The notes: generated by a model from the letters alone, not told the origin. A stretch of 64,000 bases of DNA from Prochlorococcus sp. AG-363-N16 (GCA_003280135.1 QCFW01000005.1:1-64000); one strand, 5' to 3'; shown: positions 19,836 through 30,246, numbered from the stretch's first letter. Program-made: numbers and translations.

Positions 19836-22800
19836 TTATCCAAGTTCTGAATTGTCTTGAAATGCATCTGTCTCCAAACCATCTTCATGAAGCGTTATTG
19901 GCCCAGCAAAAGGTGTGTCGTCTTCAGGAATAGGTGCACCAGCAGCAGTGTCATCAAAGGATTCATCTGACGGATCGTCCTCATTCCCAACTTCTAATGT
20001 GTTTTGAAGCTCAAATGCTGAATTATCCCAACTATGTTCCCCAATAGTTACTTCCTCACCTATAGAATTTTGGGTAGTTACTTCTTGTTTAGCTAATTCA
20101 TTCCAACCAAATGAATTAGTTAGTCCTTCAAACAATCCTCCTTCCTTATGAAGTGTTTTTCCCCAATCATTATCTAAGACAGATAAATCGGTAAGATCTA
20201 TCTTGCCATCTGCATTGGCATCAACATCTTTTGCAAGACTTGCTGCTTCCACTTCACCTTGGTCATCCAAAACTTGCCTGGCTGCACCAGCATTTAAATA
20301 AGCCAAATCTTTCATTGAGACTCTTCCGTCATAATTCAGATCCCCAGCAAATGTAATTAAGTTCCTTGATCCTCTTGTATTTGCAAATGATTTACCAGAA
20401 ACTTCTAGTTGTATAATCCCGCTGCTTAAATCAACTATGCTGCCTGCCTCTCCTATGATTTTAATATCTGTATACAGGGATTTGGATTGATTACTACTTT
20501 CGAATTGTCCGTCTATAAACTTCCCACTTTCTATTGAATTTTCACCATCACCACCCCATTCATGGCTCACATACTTTGCTAAAGCATTCGTTGCTCCGTC
20601 TTCATTAACGTATTCACTAACCTCTATGTCTTCTGCAATTGCATTCCCCACGTTCATCCAACTACTTTGAGTAGTCAAGATGTCTCCTCTTCTAACAAGG
20701 TTAGTCTTAATAACACTTTGAGTTGCATGATAATCAACTCCGCCCATGTTGTTGTACATAGGGCTGCCATCAGAATTTGAAGGCATTGTACCGCCCATGC
20801 CGTTTTCCATCATATAACTACCGCCACCGTCATATGCCATGGTGGCTGGCCCTGTAATGGCATCGTTATGTGGCATGATGGCTGGCCCAGTATTGCCATC
20901 GTTATATGCCATGGTGGCTGGTCCTGGTCCTCCACCGTTGTTCGCAGAGCCGATAATTCTCTCTGTACCAAGATGGAAGCCTGCATTTGCCTCAACAATG
21001 TTAATGCCTGCCTCGAATAATCTCGCCTGAACACCTCCAGTAAGATATTCACCTCCCATTTCCCTCAGAGACATAATTGAACGATTTTTATAATGATCAT
21101 GAGTACCCATTTCTCCAAGAGTGTCATGCGTCTGTGGAGCCATTTCTTCATATGTATGAGTAAAGATTGTCTCATCAACATTGACATCTATATCAAAAGT
21201 TAGATTTAATCCTTCAGCACTACCTTCAGACAAAGCATATTTAGCCTGTATAGCCTCAGTTTGCAATGCTACTTCATCGAAATCTAATTCAATGGTTGCA
21301 AAGATCTCTTGATTGGTAATCGTTTGTCCTTTATCTAAGTCTTCTAAACTTGCTGCAGCAATTCTAATGGTTCCATTTGCATCATCTACTTCTACAGCGT
21401 TTGCAACAGATAAGCAAGATCCTATTGTTATATCATCTGCCGTAATTTCCTCAAATATATCCTTGTCATAAGAAATAGTTATATCTGCGCTTTCTAAACC
21501 AAAGCCTCCGGTTAATGATTCGGCGGCAATCTCTAAAACAAATTTGTCGTCACTCGACCTTCCTTCACCTAAAACAGCTAACTGATTGCTTCCTCCTTCG
21601 ATAAACCCATCAAACTTATTTCCACTCATTCCATCTGAATAGTCATAATTTCCATCCTCATTATCATTCCTCCCGGAAAAGCTTCCATTTTGTAAATCCC
21701 AGAAGCTATTGGATGGAACTATATCTTCTAAACTCTCATCTATGACATTCTGGATGGCTGCAAAGGGTGGCGCAGGATAGAACCAACTACCTTGACCATT
21801 ATTGAATGCCCATTCCCACCTTGGATAAATCTCGGTAGCGTGTACCCACTCTCCCGTTTGTTCGTTATTGAATTCAACACGTTGAGTGGATGGTTGTTCT
21901 GAAAGTTCAGTTAAATGTGCAGGCCATTCTCCGGTTAAACTATTTAAATCTTTCCAAGGAGTTGAGGGATCAACAACAAATTGCCCGTTATAAAGATCCC
22001 ACCATGCCGCCTCCGGTGGAGCTTCATATGTGCCTGGCTCTGGCATAGGGTAAATCCAGACTCCCTCTAAATTATCCTGGCTTGAGTCAGAGGGATTAAG
22101 ACCACCGTATAGAAAAAAAGGATCTTTCCCAAAAGTCGTTTCTGGCGGAGGAGCGTCTCGGTTTGTATGCACAGGCGTAGGAAATCCATTTACATTTTCA
22201 CCAGAATCAATAGAAGCACTGCCACCTACTGGAGGTTCTAAATATTCATCCCAATCACCCTCATCTATCCAGCCACCTTCAAAGCTATTCCATTCCATTC
22301 CAGTTGGGTTATAAAATTTTGCAGATCTGGTGACAGTTTCAGCTTCTGGTTGCGGATAGAAATAACCACCTTGACCATTATTTAATGCCCATTCCCATTG
22401 TGGCTCAAGATCCACATTCGCATCATCCGCGGAAGTATGAGTCCCTTCATAATCAGCAGGAAGCTCTCCATCATTAGTTTGAGGCATGCCAAAAGAGGCT
22501 GTTCCAAACTCTCCATTAGAGTTAACTGTTTGAATACCACTAAGATTTTCAGGAACGTATTGTCGTGAAGTGCTTCTGCTTCCATAAGCCATAAAGGTAT
22601 TGTCAGATAATGCCGCAGCGATTTCGGTACTATCAGATGCATAAACAGGCTTGCCTAAAGTTGCATTTAAATCAGACCAAGCTGGGTCTTCAGTCCATCC
22701 ACCTTCAAACATATTCCATTTTTTTCCTTCAGGGATAACACCACCAATTAGTAGATCAGGAGGTGGTTGAGGGAAAAGAATTGCTCCATCATATTCGAAC

Positions 22801-24620
22801 CCTTCCTCTCCATGGATAGCAACAGCAGCATCACTAGTATCAACACCTCTTATTGACCATTCCCAAAAAGGATCTAGTTTTCCATACTTAAGTCTAACAC
22901 CACCATCATTTGTATCCCCAGCGGTGTTTGTCCAAAGCATTACTGCTTCAGAATTATCCTCGTCTAAACCATAAGACTCCATAGTATGGATATCGCCTAG
23001 CGAGGGTAGGCGATTATCAGCCCATGCCTGACCGTTGTCGTTTTCAAAGCCACCATGATATAGAGGTGTTGGTGATTCAACATCTCCTAAAGCAGATGTA
23101 GCAGAATCAGATTCTGCCTGAGTAATTCGATAGCTGAACCTTACAGATTCTGGACCATTAAAATATCCATATCCTCCGTATTTTCCATATTGGTCCCAAT
23201 CAGTATTGGGGTCAATATCATTATTATTTTGATATTCGACTAGGGCAAAGCTTTCTCGAGGAGATGATTGAATATTAGAAACATTTACAAACTTTTCTCC
23301 ATAGCCAAGAAGTTCGTCTGGATTTGGATTGTTATAAGTGAAATCCCCACCAGAAGATTGCATTCCCCATGCATAGATAGTGCCATCAGAAACTGTTCCA
23401 GCTATTGCTGATCCATTCGCAAAAATTTCTTGCACGAATTCCCCAGTATTTATTTCATGTGTATATCCATCTCCTCCAGAATCTTGATCACCCCAACTTA
23501 AAAGATTGTTGCTCTCATCCAAAAGAGCAAAACTCCTATCTGTAGCAACAACTTGTCTTATTGGTCCGTAGTTGTCAGGGAGGTCATCCTCACTTAGATA
23601 ACCTCCATAACCTGGATTTCCCCATACAGCATCTATACGCCCATCATTTCCTACAGCAATAAAGGCCCCTTCAGTAGAATAAATATCTCTAACTCCCTTA
23701 ACATTTTTGAGATAAGTATGATTATCTCCTCCATAGTTCGAGTCTCCCCAAGTAAAAATAGACCCATCCTGTTTTAACGCAGCAAATGCATATTTATTAG
23801 AAAAAACATCCCTTACTTGACTAGAAGAAGACGTTAGTGAAGGTTGTGACCCTCCACTATTTGAATCACCCCATGTATAAACTCTCCCATCATTCGTTAA
23901 TGCAGCAAATGCAGAGCCAGTTGCATATACTTCTCTAATATTGACTAAAGTCTTATCTTGCTTAGAAGATGTCTTACCACCATGGCTTGTTTCACCCCAA
24001 CTTGTTACATCTCCACTATGAGTTAGAACTGCAAAAGCTTTATCTGAAGCGACAATATCCCTAGCCTGGCCATTCAAGTAGGAAGTTTTCTTATTATTAA
24101 AAGTGCTTTCTCCGCCTTCTCTATCCTGGCCGCATGTATATACATTTCCATCGGTGGTTAAAAGGGCAAACGCATTTTCAGTGGCAACTATCTTATCTAT
24201 TCTGTCAAAGGAGCCAAAGTGTGCGGCTTCGTCATCATTATTAAAACCACTTCCCCCATTTTCCCTATTACCCCATCCAATTAGAGCTCCATCGCCCCTC
24301 ACAGCCATATACGCAGTGGCATTTGAATAAATCTCTTTTATATCAAAAAGTTGATCAGAAACATTGGTGCTATCGCCACCAGAGTTTGGGTCTCCCCAAG
24401 TAACCACACTTCCATCCTCTTTTAAAGCAGCAAAAGAACTCTTGTTTTGGAAAATCTTATTGACACCTGAGTTCAAATCCTCTGAAACCCCAGAACTATC
24501 ACCACCACTAAAAGAATCTCCCCAAGTAAATACTTTCCCTCTGTCTGTAACTGCAGCGAAAGCAGTCTCATTAGCATACTGAGATTGAGATCTTGATCCG
24601 TAGCCTTTAGTTTTCATCAT
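19836..24620 (-). CDS. Secreted multi-domain protein with RCC1-like, cohesin-like and dockerin-like modules
   Basis: Encodes 1594 residues. Residues 1-457 contain about nine RCC1-like units of the form FAALKEDGSVVTWGDPNSGG, which should build a beta-propeller. Residues about 587-983 hold four Trp-rich modules (FYP.P followed by WNSFEGGW or WDLYNGQF). A cohesin-like beta domain spans about 1010-1150 (LESADITISYDKDIFEEI). Next come a Gly/Asn-rich linker with a 12-residue repeat and another beta domain. A dockerin-like pair of calcium loops lies at about 1425-1485 (GDLNYDGRVSMKDL and DVDANADGKIDLTDL). There is no signal peptide, so export through the neighbouring type I system is inferred. It starts ATGATG and is transcribed towards the giant gene. 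The function is unknown; an interaction scaffold is plausible. Confidence 0.8.
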   Translation of the reverse strand: MMKTKGYGSRSQSQYANETAFAAVTDRGKVFTWGDSFSGGDSSGVSEDLNSGVNKIFQNKSSFAALKEDGSVVTWGDPNSGGDSTNVSDQLFDIKEIYSNATAYMAVRGDGALIGWGNRENGGSGFNNDDEAAHFGSFDRIDKIVATENAFALLTTDGNVYTCGQDREGGESTFNNKKTSYLNGQARDIVASDKAFAVLTHSGDVTSWGETSHGGKTSSKQDKTLVNIREVYATGSAFAALTNDGRVYTWGDSNSGGSQPSLTSSSSQVRDVFSNKYAFAALKQDGSIFTWGDSNYGGDNHTYLKNVKGVRDIYSTEGAFIAVGNDGRIDAVWGNPGYGGYLSEDDLPDNYGPIRQVVATDRSFALLDESNNLLSWGDQDSGGDGYTHEINTGEFVQEIFANGSAIAGTVSDGTIYAWGMQSSGGDFTYNNPNPDELLGYGEKFVNVSNIQSSPRESFALVEYQNNNDIDPNTDWDQYGKYGGYGYFNGPESVRFSYRITQAESDSATSALGDVESPTPLYHGGFENDNGQAWADNRLPSLGDIHTMESYGLDEDNSEAVMLWTNTAGDTNDGGVRLKYGKLDPFWEWSIRGVDTSDAAVAIHGEEGFEYDGAILFPQPPPDLLIGGVIPEGKKWNMFEGGWTEDPAWSDLNATLGKPVYASDSTEIAAALSDNTFMAYGSRSTSRQYVPENLSGIQTVNSNGEFGTASFGMPQTNDGELPADYEGTHTSADDANVDLEPQWEWALNNGQGGYFYPQPEAETVTRSAKFYNPTGMEWNSFEGGWIDEGDWDEYLEPPVGGSASIDSGENVNGFPTPVHTNRDAPPPETTFGKDPFFLYGGLNPSDSSQDNLEGVWIYPMPEPGTYEAPPEAAWWDLYNGQFVVDPSTPWKDLNSLTGEWPAHLTELSEQPSTQRVEFNNEQTGEWVHATEIYPRWEWAFNNGQGSWFYPAPPFAAIQNVIDESLEDIVPSNSFWDLQNGSFSGRNDNEDGNYDYSDGMSGNKFDGFIEGGSNQLAVLGEGRSSDDKFVLEIAAESLTGGFGLESADITISYDKDIFEEITADDITIGSCLSVANAVEVDDANGTIRIAAASLEDLDKGQTITNQEIFATIELDFDEVALQTEAIQAKYALSEGSAEGLNLTFDIDVNVDETIFTHTYEEMAPQTHDTLGEMGTHDHYKNRSIMSLREMGGEYLTGGVQARLFEAGINIVEANAGFHLGTERIIGSANNGGGPGPATMAYNDGNTGPAIMPHNDAITGPATMAYDGGGSYMMENGMGGTMPSNSDGSPMYNNMGGVDYHATQSVIKTNLVRRGDILTTQSSWMNVGNAIAEDIEVSEYVNEDGATNALAKYVSHEWGGDGENSIESGKFIDGQFESSNQSKSLYTDIKIIGEAGSIVDLSSGIIQLEVSGKSFANTRGSRNLITFAGDLNYDGRVSMKDLAYLNAGAARQVLDDQGEVEAASLAKDVDANADGKIDLTDLSVLDNDWGKTLHKEGGLFEGLTNSFGWNELAKQEVTTQNSIGEEVTIGEHSWDNSAFELQNTLEVGNEDDPSDESFDDTAAGAPIPEDDTPFAGPITLHEDGLETDAFQDNSELG
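20833..20927 (-). repeat. 36-bp in-frame tandem repeat in the RCC1/dockerin gene
   Basis: Two full 36-base units (20833-20868 and 20869-20904) and a partial third encode GPATMAYND-like peptides of 12 residues (GPATMAYND, GPAIMPHND, GPATMAYDG). They form a flexible linker between the cohesin-like and later domains. The high identity at DNA level points to recent slippage or duplication. The long reading frames on other strands here are products of the repeat. Confidence 0.75.
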
Positions 24621-24991
24621 ACCCTTGTGAAAACGTAATAACTTTATATTTGAATATAATACTATATTACATTGATATAAATAAAGTCTATTCGTACAAA
24701 ATACAAAAAATTTTCACTCTGGAAGAATTTACTTCAAGAGTCGATAAGCTACTTTTATTCAGTACAGCAGAAAGTTTTGATCATTGGATTAAGTTAAGGA
24801 TATAAAATCTCTCCTATTGATAAATCACTTAAGTTCTAATAACTTCAAAGAATTAAAATGATATCTATCAGAAAATTCCTACAAAATTCTATCTGTTATC
24901 AAAAAACCTTTCAGATTAGCTTTTCTGGCTAAAAACTTTAAAAATAAAGACTTGGTAAAACTATGAATAGCTTTTACTTCGCAATTCCATT
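24621..24991. other. Non-coding AT-rich stretch
   Basis: This lies upstream of the RCC1/dockerin gene and should hold its promoter, although no convincing -35/-10 pair stands out. No gene-like frame was found; a 24-codon frame at 24858 has nothing to support it. The decayed sequences that follow suggest it may also be old gene debris. Confidence 0.4.
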
Positions 24992-25098
24992 TTAAAGAGA
25001 TTGGCCCAATTTATCTTTTAATTTTCTTATCCACTGTAAAAGTTTTAATCACTGCTTCGCTATATAGCTGTCAAAATCAAGTCAAAAAATATAATTTT
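24992..25098 (-). pseudogene. Decayed second copy of the small membrane protein at 25737-25913
   Basis: Two frames joined by a frameshift resemble the C-terminal half of the intact neighbour. First comes KIIFFDLILTAI, a stop, then RSSD (the intact gene has YFPLRLFLTATERSRR). After the shift comes LKLLQWIRKLKDKLGQSL and a stop (intact: LKLLQRIRKLREELGQPL, 13 of 18 identical). At least one frameshift and one in-frame stop make it non-functional. No N-terminal half is recognisable. It is best read as an old duplicate left in the scar. Confidence 0.7.
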
Positions 25099-25147
25099 TT
25101 TGATTGAGATATTGTTTAATGTCAAAGTTAACCTATAAATCTACTCT

Positions 25148-25309
25148 TTAAAATCTCTCTATTTCTTTACTGAAATGACCATTAAATCTTGAACGCTTTT
25201 CTTCAACGTCAAAATTTGCAGCCATAAATGCACCCGCAAGTTGCATCCATTTTGCAGTGCCTTATTTAGTAAGAATTGGGCCACTCCAATCATAGAGAAA
25301 CGGCAAATC
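25148..25309 (-). pseudogene. Broken reading frame, unidentified
   Basis: A protein-like frame reads DLPFLYDWSGPILTK, a TAA stop, then TAKWMQLAGAFMAANFDVEE and further residues ending SKEIERF and a stop. The amino-acid composition looks like a real protein, and the frame continues weakly upstream through another stop. I do not recognise the family. It lies between the duplicate remnant and the recombinase remnant, in the same orientation, so it may be cargo of a lost element or the tail of a lost gene. Confidence 0.45.
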
Positions 25310-25427
25310 CTAATCAAATAACTTAATAATCAGCCTTAGGCCTTCTTTCTGAGTTTCTCTTCTTAAACATTAAAATTACTCGACAACCAAATAAGTTTTG
25401 GGTTAGCAGCTTCCTTTTTTCTACTTT

Positions 25428-25616
25428 CTATACAAACCGAGCTAACGCCGCTTTCCTTCTATTATCCCCTCTACCACTAACTCCTAAATCTTAAAATTGC
25501 ATCCCAAGCCTTGATTCAACATGATTATCAAGCCACTTGCTCCTGAAGATCAAATCCAGTTTATGTTCACCAGTTTGCTTGACAGTTGAAAACCTGACAT
25601 AACTAACCGCATATAT
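25428..25616 (-). pseudogene. N-terminal remnant of a serine site-specific recombinase
   Basis: The frame reads YAVSYVRFSTVKQTGEHKL, then WLDNHVESRLGMQF, a TAA stop, and DLGVSGRGDNRRKAALARF before a TAG. This follows the resolvase/large serine recombinase N-terminus: YxRFSTxxQ with the catalytic Ser, then about 35 residues on a DLGVS block followed by Gly, Asn, Arg and GAL/AAL. The middle segment has diverged, and there is no DNA-binding or C-terminal part. It must be inactive. It marks past integration or excision beside the exoprotein island. Confidence 0.72.
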
Positions 25617-25723
25617 TCGGTAAAACCTCAGTTTTCGCAATTCTCATCAAAATAAGGTTCTTTTCCCTGACTGCCTTTGCTATATCTAGCTTTTACAGAG
25701 TTAGCAAGTAAGGAGGTTAACTC

Positions 25724-25780
25724 ATGAATTTACAACTCAATTCTCTAATGGTTGGCCTAATTCTTCACGCAATTTCCTAA
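25724..25780 (+). other. Very short reading frame behind a strong ribosome-binding site
   Basis: TAAGGAGGTT at 25709-25718 is a near-perfect Shine-Dalgarno sequence, five bases before an ATG. The frame that follows has only 18 codons (MNLQLNSLMVGLILHAIS) and runs into the 3' end of the minus-strand small membrane protein gene. It may be the severed start of a lost gene, a leader peptide, or chance. Translation is not shown. Confidence 0.3.
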
Positions 25781-25913
25781 TACGTTGAAGAAGCTTTAAT
25801 CTTCTGCTTCTTTCTGTTGCTGTGAGAAATAGTCTTAATGGAAAGTAAATCACAGTCATCATGCCAGCCAAGCCAGCCATCAATATAAAAAATAAAGCCC
25901 CAGCGTCATTCAT
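25737..25913 (-). CDS. Small conserved membrane protein
   Basis: Encodes 58 residues from the ATG at 25913. A longer version could begin at 26000, but its first 29 residues (WGKPNCLDIFYCQ) are not protein-like. A single hydrophobic helix (ALFFILMAGLAGMMTVIYFP) is followed by a strongly basic amphipathic tail (ERSRRLKLLQRIRKLREELG). The function is unknown. It is transcribed divergently from groEL, and a decayed duplicate of it lies about 700 bases away, which supports its being a real gene. Confidence 0.7.
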   Translation of the reverse strand: MNDAGALFFILMAGLAGMMTVIYFPLRLFLTATERSRRLKLLQRIRKLREELGQPLEN

Positions 25914-26046
25914 ACACTTGACCTTAACCAAAATTTTGCACAATTGACAATAAAAAATATCCAAACAATTCGGCTTTCCCCACTTATTAACATCTCTCAT
26001 TACGCAAGAGTATTAGTGCAAATAGATGATTCTGCTAACCAATTAA

Positions 26047-27735
<1,689 letters not shown>

Positions 27736-27793
27736 ACAATTTCAAAAAACTTTTATCTACTCAATAGGTTTATTTTTTAAATAAGTTTTTTCT

Positions 27794-28333
27794 TTAAGAA
27801 GCTTGAGCTGCTTCATCATTTAGTGAAGGAAGCCATCTACGGAGGCGTCTGATTGCTGGTGTAGGTGGTGGAGATGAGACGTAATCAATGGAGTCGTCGA
27901 TAGATTCAACTACATGTGTTGCAATATCTTCTGATACTGAGTTTTCACTTAACTCATATTTACCACTATTGCTAGAGATTATTTTATTCAAAGAAGAAGC
28001 CTCAACAAAATCCTCAGAATCAAAAACTCTTTCTTCGCTATCAGTAGAGGAAGCTAAGGAAGTTCTAACTTCAGCTAAGTGCTCTAAAGAAGAATTATCA
28101 GAATTTTCAAATCCTAATGCTTGGTATGTTTCTTCGGGATTTCTTTGATCGTAAAGATGACCTCTATAAGATTCGAGATTACTTAATCCATACCTATGAA
28201 CCCAAATACCTTCTAGGTAAAACAAAAGCTTCTCATCATTGGCTTCTATTGCTTCAGAAATTTGACTATGAAGTTGATCCTTCCTAGAAGGGTTAGTTTG
28301 CAAAGAAATTGATGAGTTCACAGGATTAAACAA
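27794..28333 (-). CDS. Conserved hypothetical protein
   Basis: Encodes 179 residues. The N-terminal part (about 20-85) is structured, with a Trp/Tyr-rich core (LLFYLEGIWVHRYGLSNLES, then YQALGF). The middle is a long acidic, Ser-rich and probably disordered stretch, and the end is basic (RRLRRWLPSLND). No signal peptide or membrane helix is seen. The start overlaps the end of the ABC permease gene by 8 bases, so it is probably the last gene of that operon. I do not recognise a named domain. Confidence 0.75.
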   Translation of the reverse strand: MFNPVNSSISLQTNPSRKDQLHSQISEAIEANDEKLLFYLEGIWVHRYGLSNLESYRGHLYDQRNPEETYQALGFENSDNSSLEHLAEVRTSLASSTDSEERVFDSEDFVEASSLNKIISSNSGKYELSENSVSEDIATHVVESIDDSIDYVSSPPPTPAIRRLRRWLPSLNDEAAQAS

Positions 28334-29177
28334 GTTTGCGATTTAGTAGTGGACGAATTGTTAGAAACAATCCAATAGTGAGAACCATCAAAAAACCCAA
28401 GCATTCATATCCTGTCAAATCTCCATAAGGGACCTGAATCAAAACAGCGCCTAGATTAGCTGATCCGTAATAAGCAGCACGAATAGGTTCAATTGCAAAG
28501 GTAAGCGGATTTATGCTTGCTAGCCAGCCCAACCATGCAGGCATGAAAGAAATTGGAACTAAAGCCGTACTTGCAAAAAGAAGCGGAAGGTTAGCTACAA
28601 AGATTACAGCTATCAATTCAATATGACCTGGCAAAACAAAAGCTAGTCCCAAACTTAAGGCTGTTACTGCAAAAACTAATATCAATAAAGTCAATAAAAC
28701 AATAAAGAAGCCACTGAAACTTGGCCAACCATAACCAAGAATGAAGGCAGTGATCATGATGGCTAAACTCTGCAAAAAACTTATAACAGTTATGTAAATA
28801 ACTGAAGCAAAAACTATCGAGCTTCTACTTCTCAACGGTGCGACCAATAAGCGATTCAAGAATCCAAACTCCCTATCAAACATTACTGGAAGTCCAGCAT
28901 TTAATGCGCCACTAAACGCTGTAAAAACTATTATTCCTGCTCCGAGGAAGTTGCCATAATCAATACCTCCAGGCAAAAAGTCATTTGGAGCATTAGTAAA
29001 TAATGCTCCAAATAAAATGAGCCAGATCAAAGGTTGTAAAATTCCTGCGACCAAAGTGGAAGGTCTTCTAATTAATTGTAAAAAAAGTCTTTTTGTTAAC
29101 GCAAATGTTTCCTGGATTAACTCAGAAAACGCACTTTGCTTGGCGAGAGTTGGTTGAAAAGAAGTAGAGGTTTTCAT
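28326..29177 (-). CDS. ABC-2 type transporter permease (DrrB-like)
   Basis: Membrane subunit of an ABC exporter, 283 residues with about six helices. The layout is that of the ABC-2/DrrB family: a cytoplasmic N-terminus, RRPSTLVAGILQPLIWLILF as first helix, a Phe/Gly-rich second segment, the central MFDREFGFLNRLLVAPLRSR coupling motif, and a last helix before a basic tail. It lies 37 bases after the ATPase gene, with which it must pair. The substrate is unknown; related cyanobacterial systems are annotated as drug or polysaccharide/lipid exporters. Confidence 0.9.
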   Translation of the reverse strand: MKTSTSFQPTLAKQSAFSELIQETFALTKRLFLQLIRRPSTLVAGILQPLIWLILFGALFTNAPNDFLPGGIDYGNFLGAGIIVFTAFSGALNAGLPVMFDREFGFLNRLLVAPLRSRSSIVFASVIYITVISFLQSLAIMITAFILGYGWPSFSGFFIVLLTLLILVFAVTALSLGLAFVLPGHIELIAVIFVANLPLLFASTALVPISFMPAWLGWLASINPLTFAIEPIRAAYYGSANLGAVLIQVPYGDLTGYECLGFLMVLTIGLFLTIRPLLNRKLV

Positions 29178-29214
29178 AATTTAAAAAAACGTTGAAGTTA
29201 GAGTTAAAGATTAC

Positions 29215-30246
29215 CTACCTCATAGATTCTTTTGCTTCATTTTTTAAATTTCGTGTTCCAGATATTGCTAGCTCTGCATCCATAATTGTTTTCCCAGTTG
29301 TTTCTAGGTAAACATCATCCAAGCTTGGCCTACTCTCGGATAAAGCAAAAATATCAAATCCTTCCTCTTTTAATGTTTTCCGCAATGTTGAAATTATTTC
29401 TGAGGTTTCTACAAAAAGGTTTAACGAGAATCCCTGAGAAGAATTTATTATTACTTTTTTTACTCCTTCAACTGAAAGAACATAGTTTTTCACTCTTTCT
29501 GCTTCGTCTGGATTACTAAATTCATTTACTTTTAAAGTAATCCTCGCCCTCCCAAGCTTTTCCTTAAGTTTACCTGGACTTCCTTCAGCAATCACTTTCC
29601 CATGATCAATAATAGCTATCTGATCCGCCAGAGAGTCAACCTCCTCAAGATAATGACTACTCAAAAGAATAGTTACTCCCTGACTATGAAGTTCTTTTAA
29701 TAAACCCCAAACAACAGAACGGCTTTCTATATCCAACCCAACCGTTGGTTCATCTAAAATTAACAAGTCAGGTTTATGTAATAAACCCGTAGCAAGGTCA
29801 AGTCTCCTTTTCATGCCTCCTGAATAAGAACCAGAGCGACGATCAATCCAATGAGCCATATCTAATCTTTCAATTAATTCTTCAATGCGCATATTTCGTT
29901 GAGTAAATGGCAAGTGATAAAGATCTCCATGCAGCTCCAGTAATTCACGCCCAGTTAAAATTTTGTCAATAGCCACTTCTTGAGCAACATAACCAATAAC
30001 TCTTCTGACATCCTTAGATCTTGCTAAAACATCTAAACCAGAAACAATTGCCTTCCCAGAGTCTGGGGCTAAAAGTGTAGAAATTATTCTTAAAGTAGTT
30101 GTTTTACCTGATCCATTAGGACCTAAAAGACCATAAAGACTTCCTTTTGGAACAGTTAGGTTTAACCTATTCAACGCTTGAACAGGTCCGTAAGACTTAG
30201 TTAAATCCTTAAGTTCTATCAATGACATTGAAATGCGCCCATTCAA
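29215..30246 (-). CDS. ABC transporter ATP-binding protein (DrrA-like)
   Basis: ATPase partner of the following permease, 343 residues. It has Walker A GPNGSGKTTT, signature YSGGMKRRLDLA, Walker B LLILDEPTVGLD and the switch His (LLSSHYLEEVD). A C-terminal domain of about 110 residues, typical of DrrA-like exporters, is present. The likely start is the second Met (MSLIELKDLTKSYG, base 30228), where family members begin. The gene diverges from nothing nearby and forms a three-gene unit with the permease and the 179-residue protein. Confidence 0.92.
   Translation of the reverse strand: MNGRISMSLIELKDLTKSYGPVQALNRLNLTVPKGSLYGLLGPNGSGKTTTLRIISTLLAPDSGKAIVSGLDVLARSKDVRRVIGYVAQEVAIDKILTGRELLELHGDLYHLPFTQRNMRIEELIERLDMAHWIDRRSGSYSGGMKRRLDLATGLLHKPDLLILDEPTVGLDIESRSVVWGLLKELHSQGVTILLSSHYLEEVDSLADQIAIIDHGKVIAEGSPGKLKEKLGRARITLKVNEFSNPDEAERVKNYVLSVEGVKKVIINSSQGFSLNLFVETSEIISTLRKTLKEEGFDIFALSESRPSLDDVYLETTGKTIMDAELAISGTRNLKNEAKESMR

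Noticed and set aside
20810-21052. 80-codon minus-strand frame and a matching plus-strand frame inside the RCC1/dockerin gene
   Set aside because: Both come from the 36-base tandem repeat read in other frames; the main frame has clear domains.
24858-24932. 24-codon plus-strand frame (MISIRKFLQNS)
   Set aside because: It is short, lacks a ribosome-binding site and lies in AT-rich debris.
25000-25900. tRNA gene as integration site next to the recombinase fossil
   Set aside because: No T-loop (GTTCRA) with paired arms or acceptor stem was found on either strand here.
26000-26046. Possible CIRCE operator upstream of groEL
   Set aside because: Only scattered pieces such as GAGTATTAG are present; there is no TTAGCACTC-N9-GAGTGCTAA inverted repeat.
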